Origin: CAYUZU01 sp964448675
GTDB lineage: Bacteria > Planctomycetota > Phycisphaerae > UBA1845 > Fen-1342
Reading direction: 5' to 3'
NCBI GenBank assembly: GCA_964448675.1
Contig: CAYUZU010000011.1
Span: forward strand, 62,001-126,000
Length of the DNA stretch: 64,000 nucleotides
Below, piece after piece: positions 42,483-51,455 of the stretch. Position 1 is the first letter of the stretch; each line of letters starts with the position of its first letter. The translations under genes and the position numbers were made by a program. The notes beneath the pieces were generated by a model, which was not told where the DNA came from, searched no databases, and worked only from the letters and a program-made list of their open reading frames with translations.

Positions 42483-44033
42483 ATGCGAGAATGCCGCAGA
42501 TTGCTGCGAAAATGCGGGGTGCCCCTGGCCCTGGGTCTGGTGCTGCTCGGCGTGGCGACCGGGTGCCGCTCGGCGCTGCGCTTCCCCGCTGCCGCCGAGA
42601 CGCGTCACGGTGCGGACGGCGCCCTCCAGATCTACGATGTCGACGACGACGGGCAGGCGGACTTCTGGGCCTACCAGAACGCCGCCGGGCGCAAGGATGC
42701 GATCGCCTATGCGACGGCGCCGGGGGAGCCGGGCCCGCGGATCTCGCTCGACGACATGCGGGCCGAGGAATGCCCGCACTTCGTGATCGTGCTCGACGGC
42801 GTGCCGTTCGAGCTGGTCGAGCAGCTCTATCAGGAGGGCCACTTCCGCTTCTTCTACCCGCCGGCGCGGGTGATCTCGTGCTACCCGTCGATGACCGATC
42901 TCGCGCTGGCGGACATGTTCCACGCCGGCCGCTGCCTCGGTTTTCAGGCGCTGTACTATGACCGGCTCGCGGATCGGCTGAGCAACGCGAACGGCGTGTA
43001 TCTCAGCGGCCGCAACGCCCCCTGGGTCGGACACATGGACTATCGCTGTTCGTTCTGGTGGGACACGAAGGTCTACCTCGATCCCCAATCCGTCTTCGAC
43101 CACGAGATCAAGGGCATTCTGGACACGTTCGGCACGATGACCGGCGGCGAGGGCCACGCGTACTCGGTCGGCACCGCGGGCCTGGGCACGCGCGGCGGCC
43201 GTGACGCCATCCGGACCTATCTCGAGACGCTCGACCGGCTGTGCGCGCAACTCATTCACCAGCGGCGCGGCAAGGTGAAGATCACCCTCACCGCCGACCA
43301 CGGCCACAACCTCGTGCCGAACCGCCGGGTGAAGTTCGACGACCTGCTCGCGGCGCACGGCTTCCGCGTGCGCAAGTCGCTCGATGCGCCGCGCGACGTG
43401 GTGCCGATCGAGTACGGGCTGGTCACGTACGCCGCGTTCTACACGAACGCGCCGGCGGACGTGGCGGCGTGCCTGGTCGCGCACGACGACGTCGAATTCG
43501 TGTGTTATCCGCTCGGCCGCGCGGTCGTCGTGCAGAACGCGGCCGGGCTGGCCCGCATTCGCCGCGACGACACGGGGTACTACTACGACGCGTCCGACGC
43601 CGACCCGCTCGGGCTGGCGCCGATTCTGGCGGAGCTGCGCGAGGCGGACCTGGTGCACGCGTCGGGCGCGCTGCCCGAGGACGTGCTGTTCGCCGCGACC
43701 GCACGGCATGTGTATCCCGCGCCGCTGCAGCGCATCTGGGCGGCGTTCCATGACCACGCCGAGCATCCGCCGGACGTGATCGCCAACCTGCGTGACGGTG
43801 CGTGTCACGGCTCGGGCTTTTTCCATGCGATGATCGGCGACCCGGCCAGCACGCACGGCTCGCTCAACCGCGCGAACTCGACGACGTTCGCGCTGACGAT
43901 GCTGGGCGAGTTGCCGGCGGCGTTGCCGGCCCGCGACCTGGTGCCGCTGCTCCGTGCCATGCGCACCGGCCCGCTCTCCGCCCGCCGGGCATGGGAAGAC
44001 CCGGGGGAGAGCGGGATGACCGATTATCAATGA
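42483..44033 (+). CDS. Alkaline-phosphatase-superfamily lipoprotein
   Basis: This 516-residue exported protein has a lipobox GVATGC with Cys28. A domain of the alkaline phosphatase/phosphodiesterase superfamily follows: IVLDGVPFELVEQLYQEG near the nucleophile, SMTDLALADMF, and TADHGHN, the conserved metal-binding DHGH. The C-terminus has CHGSGFFHAMIGDP. I chose ATG 42483 with GGAG six bases upstream. The canonical nucleophile (Ser/Thr) is probably in CYPSMTD. The substrate may be a phosphodiester or sulfate ester. Confidence 0.78.
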   Translation: MRECRRLLRKCGVPLALGLVLLGVATGCRSALRFPAAAETRHGADGALQIYDVDDDGQADFWAYQNAAGRKDAIAYATAPGEPGPRISLDDMRAEECPHFVIVLDGVPFELVEQLYQEGHFRFFYPPARVISCYPSMTDLALADMFHAGRCLGFQALYYDRLADRLSNANGVYLSGRNAPWVGHMDYRCSFWWDTKVYLDPQSVFDHEIKGILDTFGTMTGGEGHAYSVGTAGLGTRGGRDAIRTYLETLDRLCAQLIHQRRGKVKITLTADHGHNLVPNRRVKFDDLLAAHGFRVRKSLDAPRDVVPIEYGLVTYAAFYTNAPADVAACLVAHDDVEFVCYPLGRAVVVQNAAGLARIRRDDTGYYYDASDADPLGLAPILAELREADLVHASGALPEDVLFAATARHVYPAPLQRIWAAFHDHAEHPPDVIANLRDGACHGSGFFHAMIGDPASTHGSLNRANSTTFALTMLGELPAALPARDLVPLLRAMRTGPLSARRAWEDPGESGMTDYQ

Positions 44034-44062
44034 GCAGTGGGTGGGAGAGCGACGGAAGACAT

Positions 44063-44086
44063 TGATCATTGATCGTTGATCATTGA
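44063..44086. repeat. Direct repeats TGATCATTGA (two copies)
   Basis: Two identical TGATCATTGA decamers (44063-44072 and 44077-44086) lie in the gap before the ABC permease gene. Related copies occur at 40403-40412, 46043-46052, 47860-47869 and 48008-48017, always in intergenic DNA. Confidence 0.6.
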
Positions 44087-44140
44087 TAATCGCCCTCGCC
44101 GACCGGGGCGGCGACGACGGTGGTCTTGCCTGGAGCAATC

Positions 44141-46006
44141 ATGGGTGTGCTGCGCGACATCGGCCGCTGGCTGTGGCACCTGGTGCCCGGCAACCCGATC
44201 ATGGTGCGCGTCGTGGCCACCGGCGGCAAGCGCGTGCGGCACCTGTGGGCCCGGCTGATCTATCTCGTGCTGCTGATGGGCGTGTTCCTGCTCGCGGGCG
44301 GCCTGTTGATCAACGCCGGCAACCAGTCGCTCAACCACCTCGCCAAGCAGATGACCCAGACGTTCATGTACGTCAGCGTGGTGCAGCTCTTCTTGATGAG
44401 CTTCATCGCGCCGGTCTTCTGCGCCGGGGCCATCACGCAGGAGAAGGACGCCAACACCTACCACATCCTGCTCACCACCCCCATGAGCAACGGCCAGATC
44501 GTCCTCGGCTCGCTGCTCAGCCGGCTGCTGTTCGTCTGGGCCCTGCTGCTGTCGGGCCTGCCGATCTTCTGCATCACCATGATCTATGGCGGCGTGACCA
44601 CCGCCGAGATCTTCGAGAGCTTCGGCCTGGCCGCCTGCACCGGGCTGATCACCGGCTCGATCGCCATCATGATCAGCTTCCTGCGCGTCGGCACCCGCCG
44701 GACGATCTTCGCATTCTTCATCGGCGTCGCCGTCTATCTCATCGCGGTTTACGCGATCGGCCTGGCCCGGCCGCTGCCCCGCGGCGTCGCGCCCGAGGCC
44801 ACCGGGGCGGGCGGTGCGATCCCCGATCGGATGAGCTGGCTGGCGCCCGTCCACCCGTTCCTGTCGCTGCTGGTGGTGACCGGCCAGACGCCGGCACCGG
44901 CCCCCGCCGCGGTGTATCGCTACGGCTGGCCCACGTGGTGGTTGCTGGCCTACCCCCAGTACGGCTACATGCTGCTGACGACGCTGGCCTCGGCCTTGAT
45001 GGTGCTGGTCAGCCTGATCTACGTCCGCCGCGGCAGCAAGGAGGGCGAGACCACGATCTTCTCGCGGCTCAGGGAGCGCTTCGCACCGATCGCCGGCGGC
45101 AGCGGCGGCGAGCGGCGGCACAAGCCGCGCCGCGTGTGGACCAATCCGATCGCCTGGCGCGAGGCGGCGACGCGGGCCTCGGCCGGCGGGCGGTCGCTGC
45201 TGCGGCCGGTGTTCATGGCGCTGGCGCTGCTGGCGGGCGTGGTGCTGCTGATCGCGCACGAGGGCGGGCACTGGGGCCTGAGCAGCGCCGCTCCGCAGCA
45301 GACGCGCTTCTACCTGACCGCGCTGATCTGGATCGAGCTGGCCGTCGTGCTGTTGGTGGTGACCAACACCGCCGCGACCACGCTGACGCGCGAGAAGGAA
45401 TCGCTCACCATCGAACTGCTGCTCTCCACGCCGCTGACCAGCCGCTACATCATCGCCGGCATGTTGCAGGGGCTGGTGCGGCTGGTGGTGCCGCTGATCG
45501 GCGTGCCGTTGCTGACGTTGATGCTGTTCGCGCTGGTGGACCTCTTCCGGACGCAGACGCCGGCGGTCATCGCGTACGAGGCGGTGATCATGGTGCCGGT
45601 GCTGATGGTGGCGTTCGCGGCGCTGGCGGCGATGATCGGGCTGCACTTCTCGCTGCTCAGCAGGAAGACGGTGCAGGCGGTGATGATCAGCACCTGCATC
45701 GTGCTGGGGGCGGCGGGCTTGCTGTATGCCTGTGCCCTGCCGGTGGTCAGCGGCGGGTCGACGCTGGCGGCGGTGGTGCTGCCGTTCACGCCGTTCCCCG
45801 CGATCCAGTCGGCGCTCGACCCGTGGCGGATCATCAGCGAGGGCGGCAACACGATCGGTGCCACGCCGGCCACGCTCGCCAGTTACCGCTGGACGCAGGG
45901 GGTCTTCAGTGCGATCGCGGCGGCGGTGTACCTGGGGATCACCTACGCGGTCTACACGAACATGGTGCGCAACTTCGACATGACCGTCCGGCGGCAATCG
46001 GCGTGA
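44141..46006 (+). CDS. ABC-2-type permease (double-length)
   Basis: This 621-residue membrane protein has about twelve hydrophobic helices. ITQEKDANTYHILLTTPMS at about residue 95-113 and LTREKESLTIELLLSTPLT in the second half are the same ABC-2 permease motif repeated, so two permease units are fused in one chain. The start ATG 44141 has GGAG upstream. No ATP-binding partner is encoded within the window next to it, so the nucleotide-binding subunit lies elsewhere. The substrate is not predictable. Confidence 0.85.
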   Translation: MGVLRDIGRWLWHLVPGNPIMVRVVATGGKRVRHLWARLIYLVLLMGVFLLAGGLLINAGNQSLNHLAKQMTQTFMYVSVVQLFLMSFIAPVFCAGAITQEKDANTYHILLTTPMSNGQIVLGSLLSRLLFVWALLLSGLPIFCITMIYGGVTTAEIFESFGLAACTGLITGSIAIMISFLRVGTRRTIFAFFIGVAVYLIAVYAIGLARPLPRGVAPEATGAGGAIPDRMSWLAPVHPFLSLLVVTGQTPAPAPAAVYRYGWPTWWLLAYPQYGYMLLTTLASALMVLVSLIYVRRGSKEGETTIFSRLRERFAPIAGGSGGERRHKPRRVWTNPIAWREAATRASAGGRSLLRPVFMALALLAGVVLLIAHEGGHWGLSSAAPQQTRFYLTALIWIELAVVLLVVTNTAATTLTREKESLTIELLLSTPLTSRYIIAGMLQGLVRLVVPLIGVPLLTLMLFALVDLFRTQTPAVIAYEAVIMVPVLMVAFAALAAMIGLHFSLLSRKTVQAVMISTCIVLGAAGLLYACALPVVSGGSTLAAVVLPFTPFPAIQSALDPWRIISEGGNTIGATPATLASYRWTQGVFSAIAAAVYLGITYAVYTNMVRNFDMTVRRQSA

Positions 46007-46082
46007 GGGGCGCAATGCAGCAAGGGAATGATCAACTAACCATGATCAGTGATGCGTGAAGACGGGAGAGCCGGGACCCGGG

Positions 46083-46150
46083 GCGCGTAACTTGTTACGT
46101 TGTTACCTTGTTACTCCCCCGGCGGACAGCTCTTCGCCAGCTTGTCACGC
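46083..46150 (+). repeat. Octamer repeat unit A (GTTAC type)
   Basis: Three octamers ending in GTTAC (46091-46114) are followed by TCCCCC and GGCGGACAGC (46121-46130). A partly matching second copy, with octamers ending in GTTAC or GTGAC, lies at 47819-47920. Both sit in gene-free DNA flanking two minus-strand genes. Confidence 0.65.
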
Positions 46151-46212
46151 TTTTGGGGGGCGGCCCCCGCGCCGCTGCGCGAGGGCCTCACCCCGTTGCG
46201 GTGATCAGAGAA

Positions 46213-46920
46213 CTAGGCGATGTGCCGCTTCACGCGCGCCACGAGCCCCAGACCCAGCACGCCCAGCAGGACGGCGCCGGGGATGGGGATGACCGTCACG
46301 AAGTCCTGCGCACCACCGTCGACGGCGTTCTCCAGCCCAAGCAACCGAAGCGTGGGCCCGTCACCATCGATGGTGCTGAGGAAATCATTGGCGCGGTCGC
46401 GAGCGGTACCCGCATCGCCCTCGACCCAGAAATCGCCCCCAGTGGCGCTAAAACTATTCGAGAGGTCCTCGTACACAATCTCCCAAACCGCCAGTTGGAA
46501 ACCCTGACGGTCAGTGGCATCGTTGGGCCCGTCGAAGAGCTGGTGATAGTGCTCACCAAAAAGCTCTGCGAGATACGCCGCACGAGTGGACCCCATCGGA
46601 TTGTAAGGAGTATCTCCATCTGGAGTGGGGATGCTGCTCGGGTCGACGAAGTTGTAATCCTGCCCTTGGTACACGTACTGGTCCAGGTCTACGCAGAAAG
46701 TGTAGAACTCAGTCTGGCCGTTCACAGTGCCGGTACCCTTGACGTCGAACTCAAACAAGCCGACATTCGTGTGCACACGTTGCTGAGCACCGAGATTGCC
46801 AACGGGAGCGTGAACATGCAGGTTCTTTCCGTTATGAACCTGATAGTCTACGTTGGTGATGCCCGCCATCGCCGTCGAGGCCATCAGACCCAGTGCAATA
46901 ATAATCGCAAACTTCTTCAT
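46213..46920 (-). CDS. PEP-CTERM-like secreted protein with possible thioester motif
   Basis: This 235-residue exported protein has a signal peptide (MKKFAIIIALGLMASTAMA) and a C-terminal VIPIPGAVLLGVLGLGLV plus basic tail, a PEP-CTERM-like sorting signal. The central domain has FYTFCVDLDQYV and GFQLAVWEIVYED, resembling the Cys and Gln motifs of internal thioester (TED) adhesins. ATG 46920 has AGGAG eight bases upstream. The base composition is lower in GC than neighbouring genes. If the thioester is real, it would attach covalently to surfaces. Confidence 0.75.
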   Translation of the reverse strand: MKKFAIIIALGLMASTAMAGITNVDYQVHNGKNLHVHAPVGNLGAQQRVHTNVGLFEFDVKGTGTVNGQTEFYTFCVDLDQYVYQGQDYNFVDPSSIPTPDGDTPYNPMGSTRAAYLAELFGEHYHQLFDGPNDATDRQGFQLAVWEIVYEDLSNSFSATGGDFWVEGDAGTARDRANDFLSTIDGDGPTLRLLGLENAVDGGAQDFVTVIPIPGAVLLGVLGLGLVARVKRHIA

Positions 46921-47034
46921 TGCTTGTTCTCCTCTGCGTGCAGCATGCCCTGATGCGCACGCTTGCAAGTCGCGTGTCTCTCCGGCGGCCGTCGCACAAC
47001 CCGTGCGATCAAACAAACCACCGGCGAGATTCAG

Positions 47035-47640
47035 TCAACAATCAGAGGAAAACAGCGGCGGCGCGCGCGGCGCACGCGCGAGGGGGGTGAATGCTTGCGG
47101 GATAGGCACAACCGCTTCAAGGGCAAAGCGGAGGATTGGCGCGACATGCGGCGTCGGCGTCTCGAACACGCACACCGGCAGCGGCACGCGGTCCAGGTCC
47201 AGGGGCGTGGCGTGGCCGATCTGCTGCGGCCCGCCGGTGTGGTACCAGTCCGGCAGACGCGACCAGTGCACCTTTCGCCCCGCCTGGTACAGCCCCAGCC
47301 CCGCCAGCGCGGTCAGCCCCAGCGCCAGACTGCTCGGCGCCGGCGGCAGTTGCTGGATCGTCTCCGCATTGTCGCTCGGCGGCACGGGGGCCGCGAAGTC
47401 GGCGATCGGCGCCGGCCGCGTGGACGCGAGCCAGTCGGGGGACGCGGGTGCGGGCGATAATGTGCGGGCCCATTCCGCCGCCGTGGTCGCCGCATCCGCC
47501 GCCGCGCGTTGCGGTGTGCCGGCGGCTTGCGTGCTGGTCGCGTCGCGCGCGGGCAGTTCGCCCGGCGCCCAGCCGGCGCAGGCGATGCACGCGCTCAGCG
47601 CGCCATGCGCAACAATCGCGATGATCAGGTGGCGTCTCAA
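47035..47640 (-). CDS. Exported protein of unknown function
   Basis: This 201-residue protein has a signal-like N-terminus (LRRHLIIAIVAHGALSACIA) and a central hydrophobic helix (SSLALGLTALAGLGLYQAG) followed by KVHWSRLPDWYHTGG. I chose TTG 47640 because it places the basic and hydrophobic residues at the N-terminus and has GGTGGGGA upstream; GTG 47670 is possible. Pro/Ala-rich low-complexity segments surround the helix. No function is recognised. Confidence 0.5.
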   Translation of the reverse strand: MRRHLIIAIVAHGALSACIACAGWAPGELPARDATSTQAAGTPQRAAADAATTAAEWARTLSPAPASPDWLASTRPAPIADFAAPVPPSDNAETIQQLPPAPSSLALGLTALAGLGLYQAGRKVHWSRLPDWYHTGGPQQIGHATPLDLDRVPLPVCVFETPTPHVAPILRFALEAVVPIPQAFTPLARAPRAPPLFSSDC

Positions 47641-47771
47641 AACATCCCCACCAATGGCCCGGGTAAACACCCGCTAATCTTTCCACCGCCCATAATACCG
47701 CGGCGGAATCGGCGGTGTCAACCGAATTCTCCCGGATCGGGGACCGCGGAGCCGGGAATCGTAGCGACGGC

Positions 47772-47811
47772 GGGAAGGCCGGGATCAGGGGTCGGGGATT
47801 CGGGAACCGGG
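47772..47811 (+). repeat. G-quadruplex-capable tract
   Basis: Six runs of three or four G residues start at 47772, 47781, 47788, 47794, 47802 and 47809, with loops of 2-6 bases. The plus strand therefore meets the standard quadruplex pattern of four or more G-runs with short loops. Confidence 0.7.
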
Positions 47812-47818
47812 CGCCTCA

Positions 47819-47920
47819 ATCGTTACTTTGTGACTTCGTGACCATGTGACTCCCCTGGCTGATCACTGAGCGCTGGCGGCGGACAGCAGTCAGCCGAGAG
47901 CTCGTGACCTTGTTCCCCCC
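47819..47920 (+). repeat. Octamer repeat unit B (GTTAC/GTGAC type)
   Basis: Four octamers ending in GTTAC or GTGAC (47819-47850) are followed by TCCCC, then a TGATCA decamer and GGCGGACAGC (47878-47887). A degenerate further unit (CTCGTGAC) begins at 47901. The order and the exact GGCGGACAGC match unit A at 46083-46150. Confidence 0.6.
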
Positions 47921-48134
47921 CCGCGTGCCCCCCGCCGCTGCTCGCTGATAGCCCTCGCGGTCGCACAGGGACCCTCTGGCGCATCCCGGCTCCCGACCCC
48001 CGTTTACTGATCATTAATCATTTCAGATTGATCGTTTCTGGCCCGGCGTTGCCCATCTTCGCAACGTATTGAACGCTATATGGAAGATAGGGGTTTTGCG
48101 GCCGGGGGCACCGTTCAGCACAACGAGGTGTACA

Positions 48135-51100
48135 GTGCACGGCGGTCATCAGTACAGCAGGCTCGCGGTAGGTCTGGGCATCGTAGCGCTGGCGGCCCTG
48201 CTGGGTTGTGGCGGCGTCAGCGACACCCCCGGCGGCCTCACCGATGTCGATAACATCCTCACGAACACCAACGATCCCGGCACCACGGGCGGCACGGGCG
48301 GCACCGTGCCTGATAACGGCGCCGCCGCTGCCTTCGATCTCGCGCCGCGCCTGGGCGAGGCCCCGCTCGAGGTCACGGCCACGGTTCTGGATGCCGCCGA
48401 CGGTGCCGGCTACGCCTGGGACCTGGGCGATGGCACGCTGCTGGCCGGTGCGAGCGTCAGCCACACGTACGTCGGCCCCGGCCTGTACGAGGTGCTGCTG
48501 GGGCGGCAGACTGCGGCGGGGTCCGACCTGCTGGCGGCGGATACCGTTGCCGTCATTCCGGATTTTTCGATCGCCACGTCCACCGACGATGCCACGGGTG
48601 AAATCACTTTCTGGGTCGCGCCCGATCCGGTAGTATCGCCCTTGCCGGTGGACGGCGAGTTCACCTGGGTTCTCGGGGATGGCACCAGCGCCGCGGGGCG
48701 GGAGATCCGGCACGTGTACAGTCAGGCGGGTCGTTACACCGTCGTGTTGAGCTTTGTGACGGTGCTGTCATCGGTGCAGTGCGCGCAGCTGGTCAAGGAG
48801 GCGGGCGACCCGCCGGACCAGGAGCGCGGGCTCAGCGTCTCGTCGCTGGTCGTGACGCCGGCGGACGGCTTTACGGCGGTGGGGGAGATGGGCGGGCCGT
48901 TCACGCCGGCGAGCAAGACGTACACGCTGAAGAACGACGGGGCCAAGCCGCTGGTCTGGTCGGCGACGGTGACGGCGGAGTGGGTCTCGCTGACGCCGCC
49001 GACCGGCACGCTGGCGGCGGGCGAGAGCGTGGTCATGACGGCGGCGTTGAATGACCAGGCGAACGATCGGCCGTGGGGGCAGCACGATGCGCAGCTCAAG
49101 GTGCGCAATCTGACGGTGGACGAGGTGGCGGCGCAGTGTGATTTGCGCTTGTCGGTGGAGGCGGTGCGGCCGCTGATTGCGGCGTTGGGAGATGAGGGGG
49201 CCGAACCCGACGCGGACTATGCCCGGACGCCGACGTTGTTGGCGGGGACCTTGCCGGTGACTTGGACGCTGGTGGCGGGCCCGGCGGGGATGACGATGGA
49301 TGCGGGGACGGGCGCGGTGGTTTGGCCTGCGCCGCACACGCCGGGGGACGACGTGACGGTGACGATCCGGGCGGAGAACCTGGGCGGTGCGGACGAGGAG
49401 AGTTGGCAGGTGTTGGTGGGGGCGGCGGCGCCGCGGCTTGCGGCGTTGGGGGATGATGCGGTCGACCCGGGCGTGGCGTATTCGCGGACGCCGACGTTGC
49501 TGGCGGGCACGCCGCCGGTGACCTGGACGTTGCAGCAGGGTCCGGCGGGGATGACGATCAATTCGGGGACGGGCGTGGTGAGCTGGTCGGACCCGCAGCC
49601 GGCGGACTCGACGCATCCGATCACGATTCGCGCGACGAACGCGGCGGGTTATGATGAGGGGAGTTGGGTGTTGGCGGTGACCGAGGACGATCCGCCGGTG
49701 ATTGCGGCGCTGGCCGATGACGAGGTGGAGCCCGACGCGGCGTATGGTCGCACGCCGAGCTTATCGCAGGGGACGCCGCCGGTGACGTGGAGCCTTGTAG
49801 CCGGTCCGGCGGGGATGACGATGGATGCGGGGACGGGGCAAGTGAGCTGGCCCGGGCCGCACACGCCGAACGAGACGCACACCGTGACGATCCGCGCGAC
49901 GAACGCGGCGGGCAGTGACGACGCGAGCTTCGCGCTGTACGTCCGGCCGGCGTTGGCGAGTTCGCTGAGCCAGTACGGCATCACGTGGACGTTCGACAAG
50001 CCATACCGCGTGGGGCAGTTTGTGAATGGGGATTGGTGGGTCACGCCGGACACGCCGGGGGGGACGGTGACGGTGGTAACGGTGGACCCGGCGCCGACGG
50101 GGAGTGGCGAGAGCTATCGGAATGGGTCGATGGTGAATCCGGTGCCGGGGGCCACGCATGGGTATGACGGGCGCAGTGGTGCGTTTGATCAGAATGATGC
50201 GGAGGTATATCCGCTGGCTTTGGGCAACGAGCAGTCGTTGGTGTCGGCGGTTAGTCGGCCCGAGGATGCAGACTTCAACGCATCGACTGGGCATCGTGGG
50301 AAGATCTCGGATGCAGCAATCTTGACCTGTCTAACCACCTATCCATCGCCGACGTCGTTTCGGCCGGCTTATTGCGGCGATAGTAAGACGATCTACGATG
50401 CTGCTGGTATTGACTTGGGCCTTTTGCCAGACTTAGTGTCCGTTGCTGCCACGCCAGCCCTGTCATCGCTCTATGACGGCACTTACGCTGTAGGTGGCAC
50501 GGAGAGCGGCTATATAGATTTTTCGAAACCGTGGTTGGACCATGTCGTCGACTATTACAATCAGCACATTCACCCACAGAACCACATGGAGGACTATGGC
50601 CGCGATATTGCCAGGCACATTGGCGACGCGCTGCTGATGCTCTGCCTGGACGACGTCGGCGATCGAACTGCCTTGGCACGCCACGTATGTCAATTGGGGA
50701 TCGATCTGTATGGCATTTCTCAAGCTGGTGGATACTGGCCGAATAACGGTGGTCACAATGCGGGGCGCAAAGCGCCGATTGTTGTAGCGGGCTGGCTCTT
50801 AGGGGATAACGGCATGCGCGACATCGGCACTACCGTGCAGTTTCAGGAGGATCAACAGACGTTCCATATCGCGCAAGCGGATGTTGATCGCTTGCTGGAT
50901 ACCGAAGTGTCAATGACTGTTAGTGCATCGACGAGTAATACGGTCACCGGGACGTTGAATCGCGCGTTGGATGGCTACGCGATTATCACGGAAGGCAACC
51001 TACGCGTGACCGGCGGAAACGGCGTCGGGCAGGAGCGTGTCATCTCGTCTTCCACGCAAACCCGCGGAACGACGCTCAATGTGGGCGCTAGTCTGACCCT

Positions 51101-51455
51101 GACGTGTGATACTCCGTGGACGACGCAGCCGAGTGTGGGGGGCACCGTGGCGATTCTGGGTTATGAAGTTGCGGACATCGGGATGGCAGAATGGGGCATT
51201 AACCACGCCAGCAACATAGTTAGAGACAATCCGGCGTGGTCCGCGGACTACCGGTACACGAACGGATATTGTTGGCCCGGAATGGTATTGGCGGTCCGTA
51301 TCATGCGACTAAAGCCGTCATGGGGTCACGATGCGTTGTTCGACTATCAGGATCGCTACATGGACATCACCGACGATGACGGCGCATTCCCAGGAACGCG
51401 GGCGTTGTCGCCATTCGCTGAGAACATGTGGGATACCTACCGCAACGACTATTGA
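48135..51455 (+). CDS. Large modular lipoprotein with PKD and Ig-like domains
   Basis: This 1106-residue exported protein has a lipobox LLGC. Two PKD-like domains (about 65-140 and 145-225; YAWDLGDGTLLAG and FTWVLGDGTSAAG), a BACON-like domain (about 245-330) and three HE_PIG-type Ig repeats (from about 347, 431 and 519, each with TPTLLAGTLPVTWTL-like or SLSQGTPPVTWSL-like motifs) precede a C-terminal domain of about 500 residues. That domain has RDIARHIGDALLMLCLDD and WPNNGGHNAGRK, a helical look close to toroid polysaccharide lyases. GTG 48135 has GAGG six bases upstream. Composition becomes A/T-richer from about 50270. Confidence 0.78.
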   Translation: MHGGHQYSRLAVGLGIVALAALLGCGGVSDTPGGLTDVDNILTNTNDPGTTGGTGGTVPDNGAAAAFDLAPRLGEAPLEVTATVLDAADGAGYAWDLGDGTLLAGASVSHTYVGPGLYEVLLGRQTAAGSDLLAADTVAVIPDFSIATSTDDATGEITFWVAPDPVVSPLPVDGEFTWVLGDGTSAAGREIRHVYSQAGRYTVVLSFVTVLSSVQCAQLVKEAGDPPDQERGLSVSSLVVTPADGFTAVGEMGGPFTPASKTYTLKNDGAKPLVWSATVTAEWVSLTPPTGTLAAGESVVMTAALNDQANDRPWGQHDAQLKVRNLTVDEVAAQCDLRLSVEAVRPLIAALGDEGAEPDADYARTPTLLAGTLPVTWTLVAGPAGMTMDAGTGAVVWPAPHTPGDDVTVTIRAENLGGADEESWQVLVGAAAPRLAALGDDAVDPGVAYSRTPTLLAGTPPVTWTLQQGPAGMTINSGTGVVSWSDPQPADSTHPITIRATNAAGYDEGSWVLAVTEDDPPVIAALADDEVEPDAAYGRTPSLSQGTPPVTWSLVAGPAGMTMDAGTGQVSWPGPHTPNETHTVTIRATNAAGSDDASFALYVRPALASSLSQYGITWTFDKPYRVGQFVNGDWWVTPDTPGGTVTVVTVDPAPTGSGESYRNGSMVNPVPGATHGYDGRSGAFDQNDAEVYPLALGNEQSLVSAVSRPEDADFNASTGHRGKISDAAILTCLTTYPSPTSFRPAYCGDSKTIYDAAGIDLGLLPDLVSVAATPALSSLYDGTYAVGGTESGYIDFSKPWLDHVVDYYNQHIHPQNHMEDYGRDIARHIGDALLMLCLDDVGDRTALARHVCQLGIDLYGISQAGGYWPNNGGHNAGRKAPIVVAGWLLGDNGMRDIGTTVQFQEDQQTFHIAQADVDRLLDTEVSMTVSASTSNTVTGTLNRALDGYAIITEGNLRVTGGNGVGQERVISSSTQTRGTTLNVGASLTLTCDTPWTTQPSVGGTVAILGYEVADIGMAEWGINHASNIVRDNPAWSADYRYTNGYCWPGMVLAVRIMRLKPSWGHDALFDYQDRYMDITDDDGAFPGTRALSPFAENMWDTYRNDY

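Larger units (their letters stand above)
47671..48134. other. Gene-free stretch with G-tracts and repeats
   Basis: This roughly 460-bp region contains a G-quadruplex-capable tract (47772-47811), the second octamer repeat unit (47819-47920) and TGATCA-type decamers (47860-47869 and 48008-48017). No coding region is supported until the lipoprotein start at 48135. Confidence 0.5.

Noticed and set aside
44066..46059. Long frames on both strands over the ABC-2 permease
   Set aside because: The chosen plus frame has regular hydrophobic helices and a Shine-Dalgarno; the others are rich in His/Arg/Gly with no membrane pattern.
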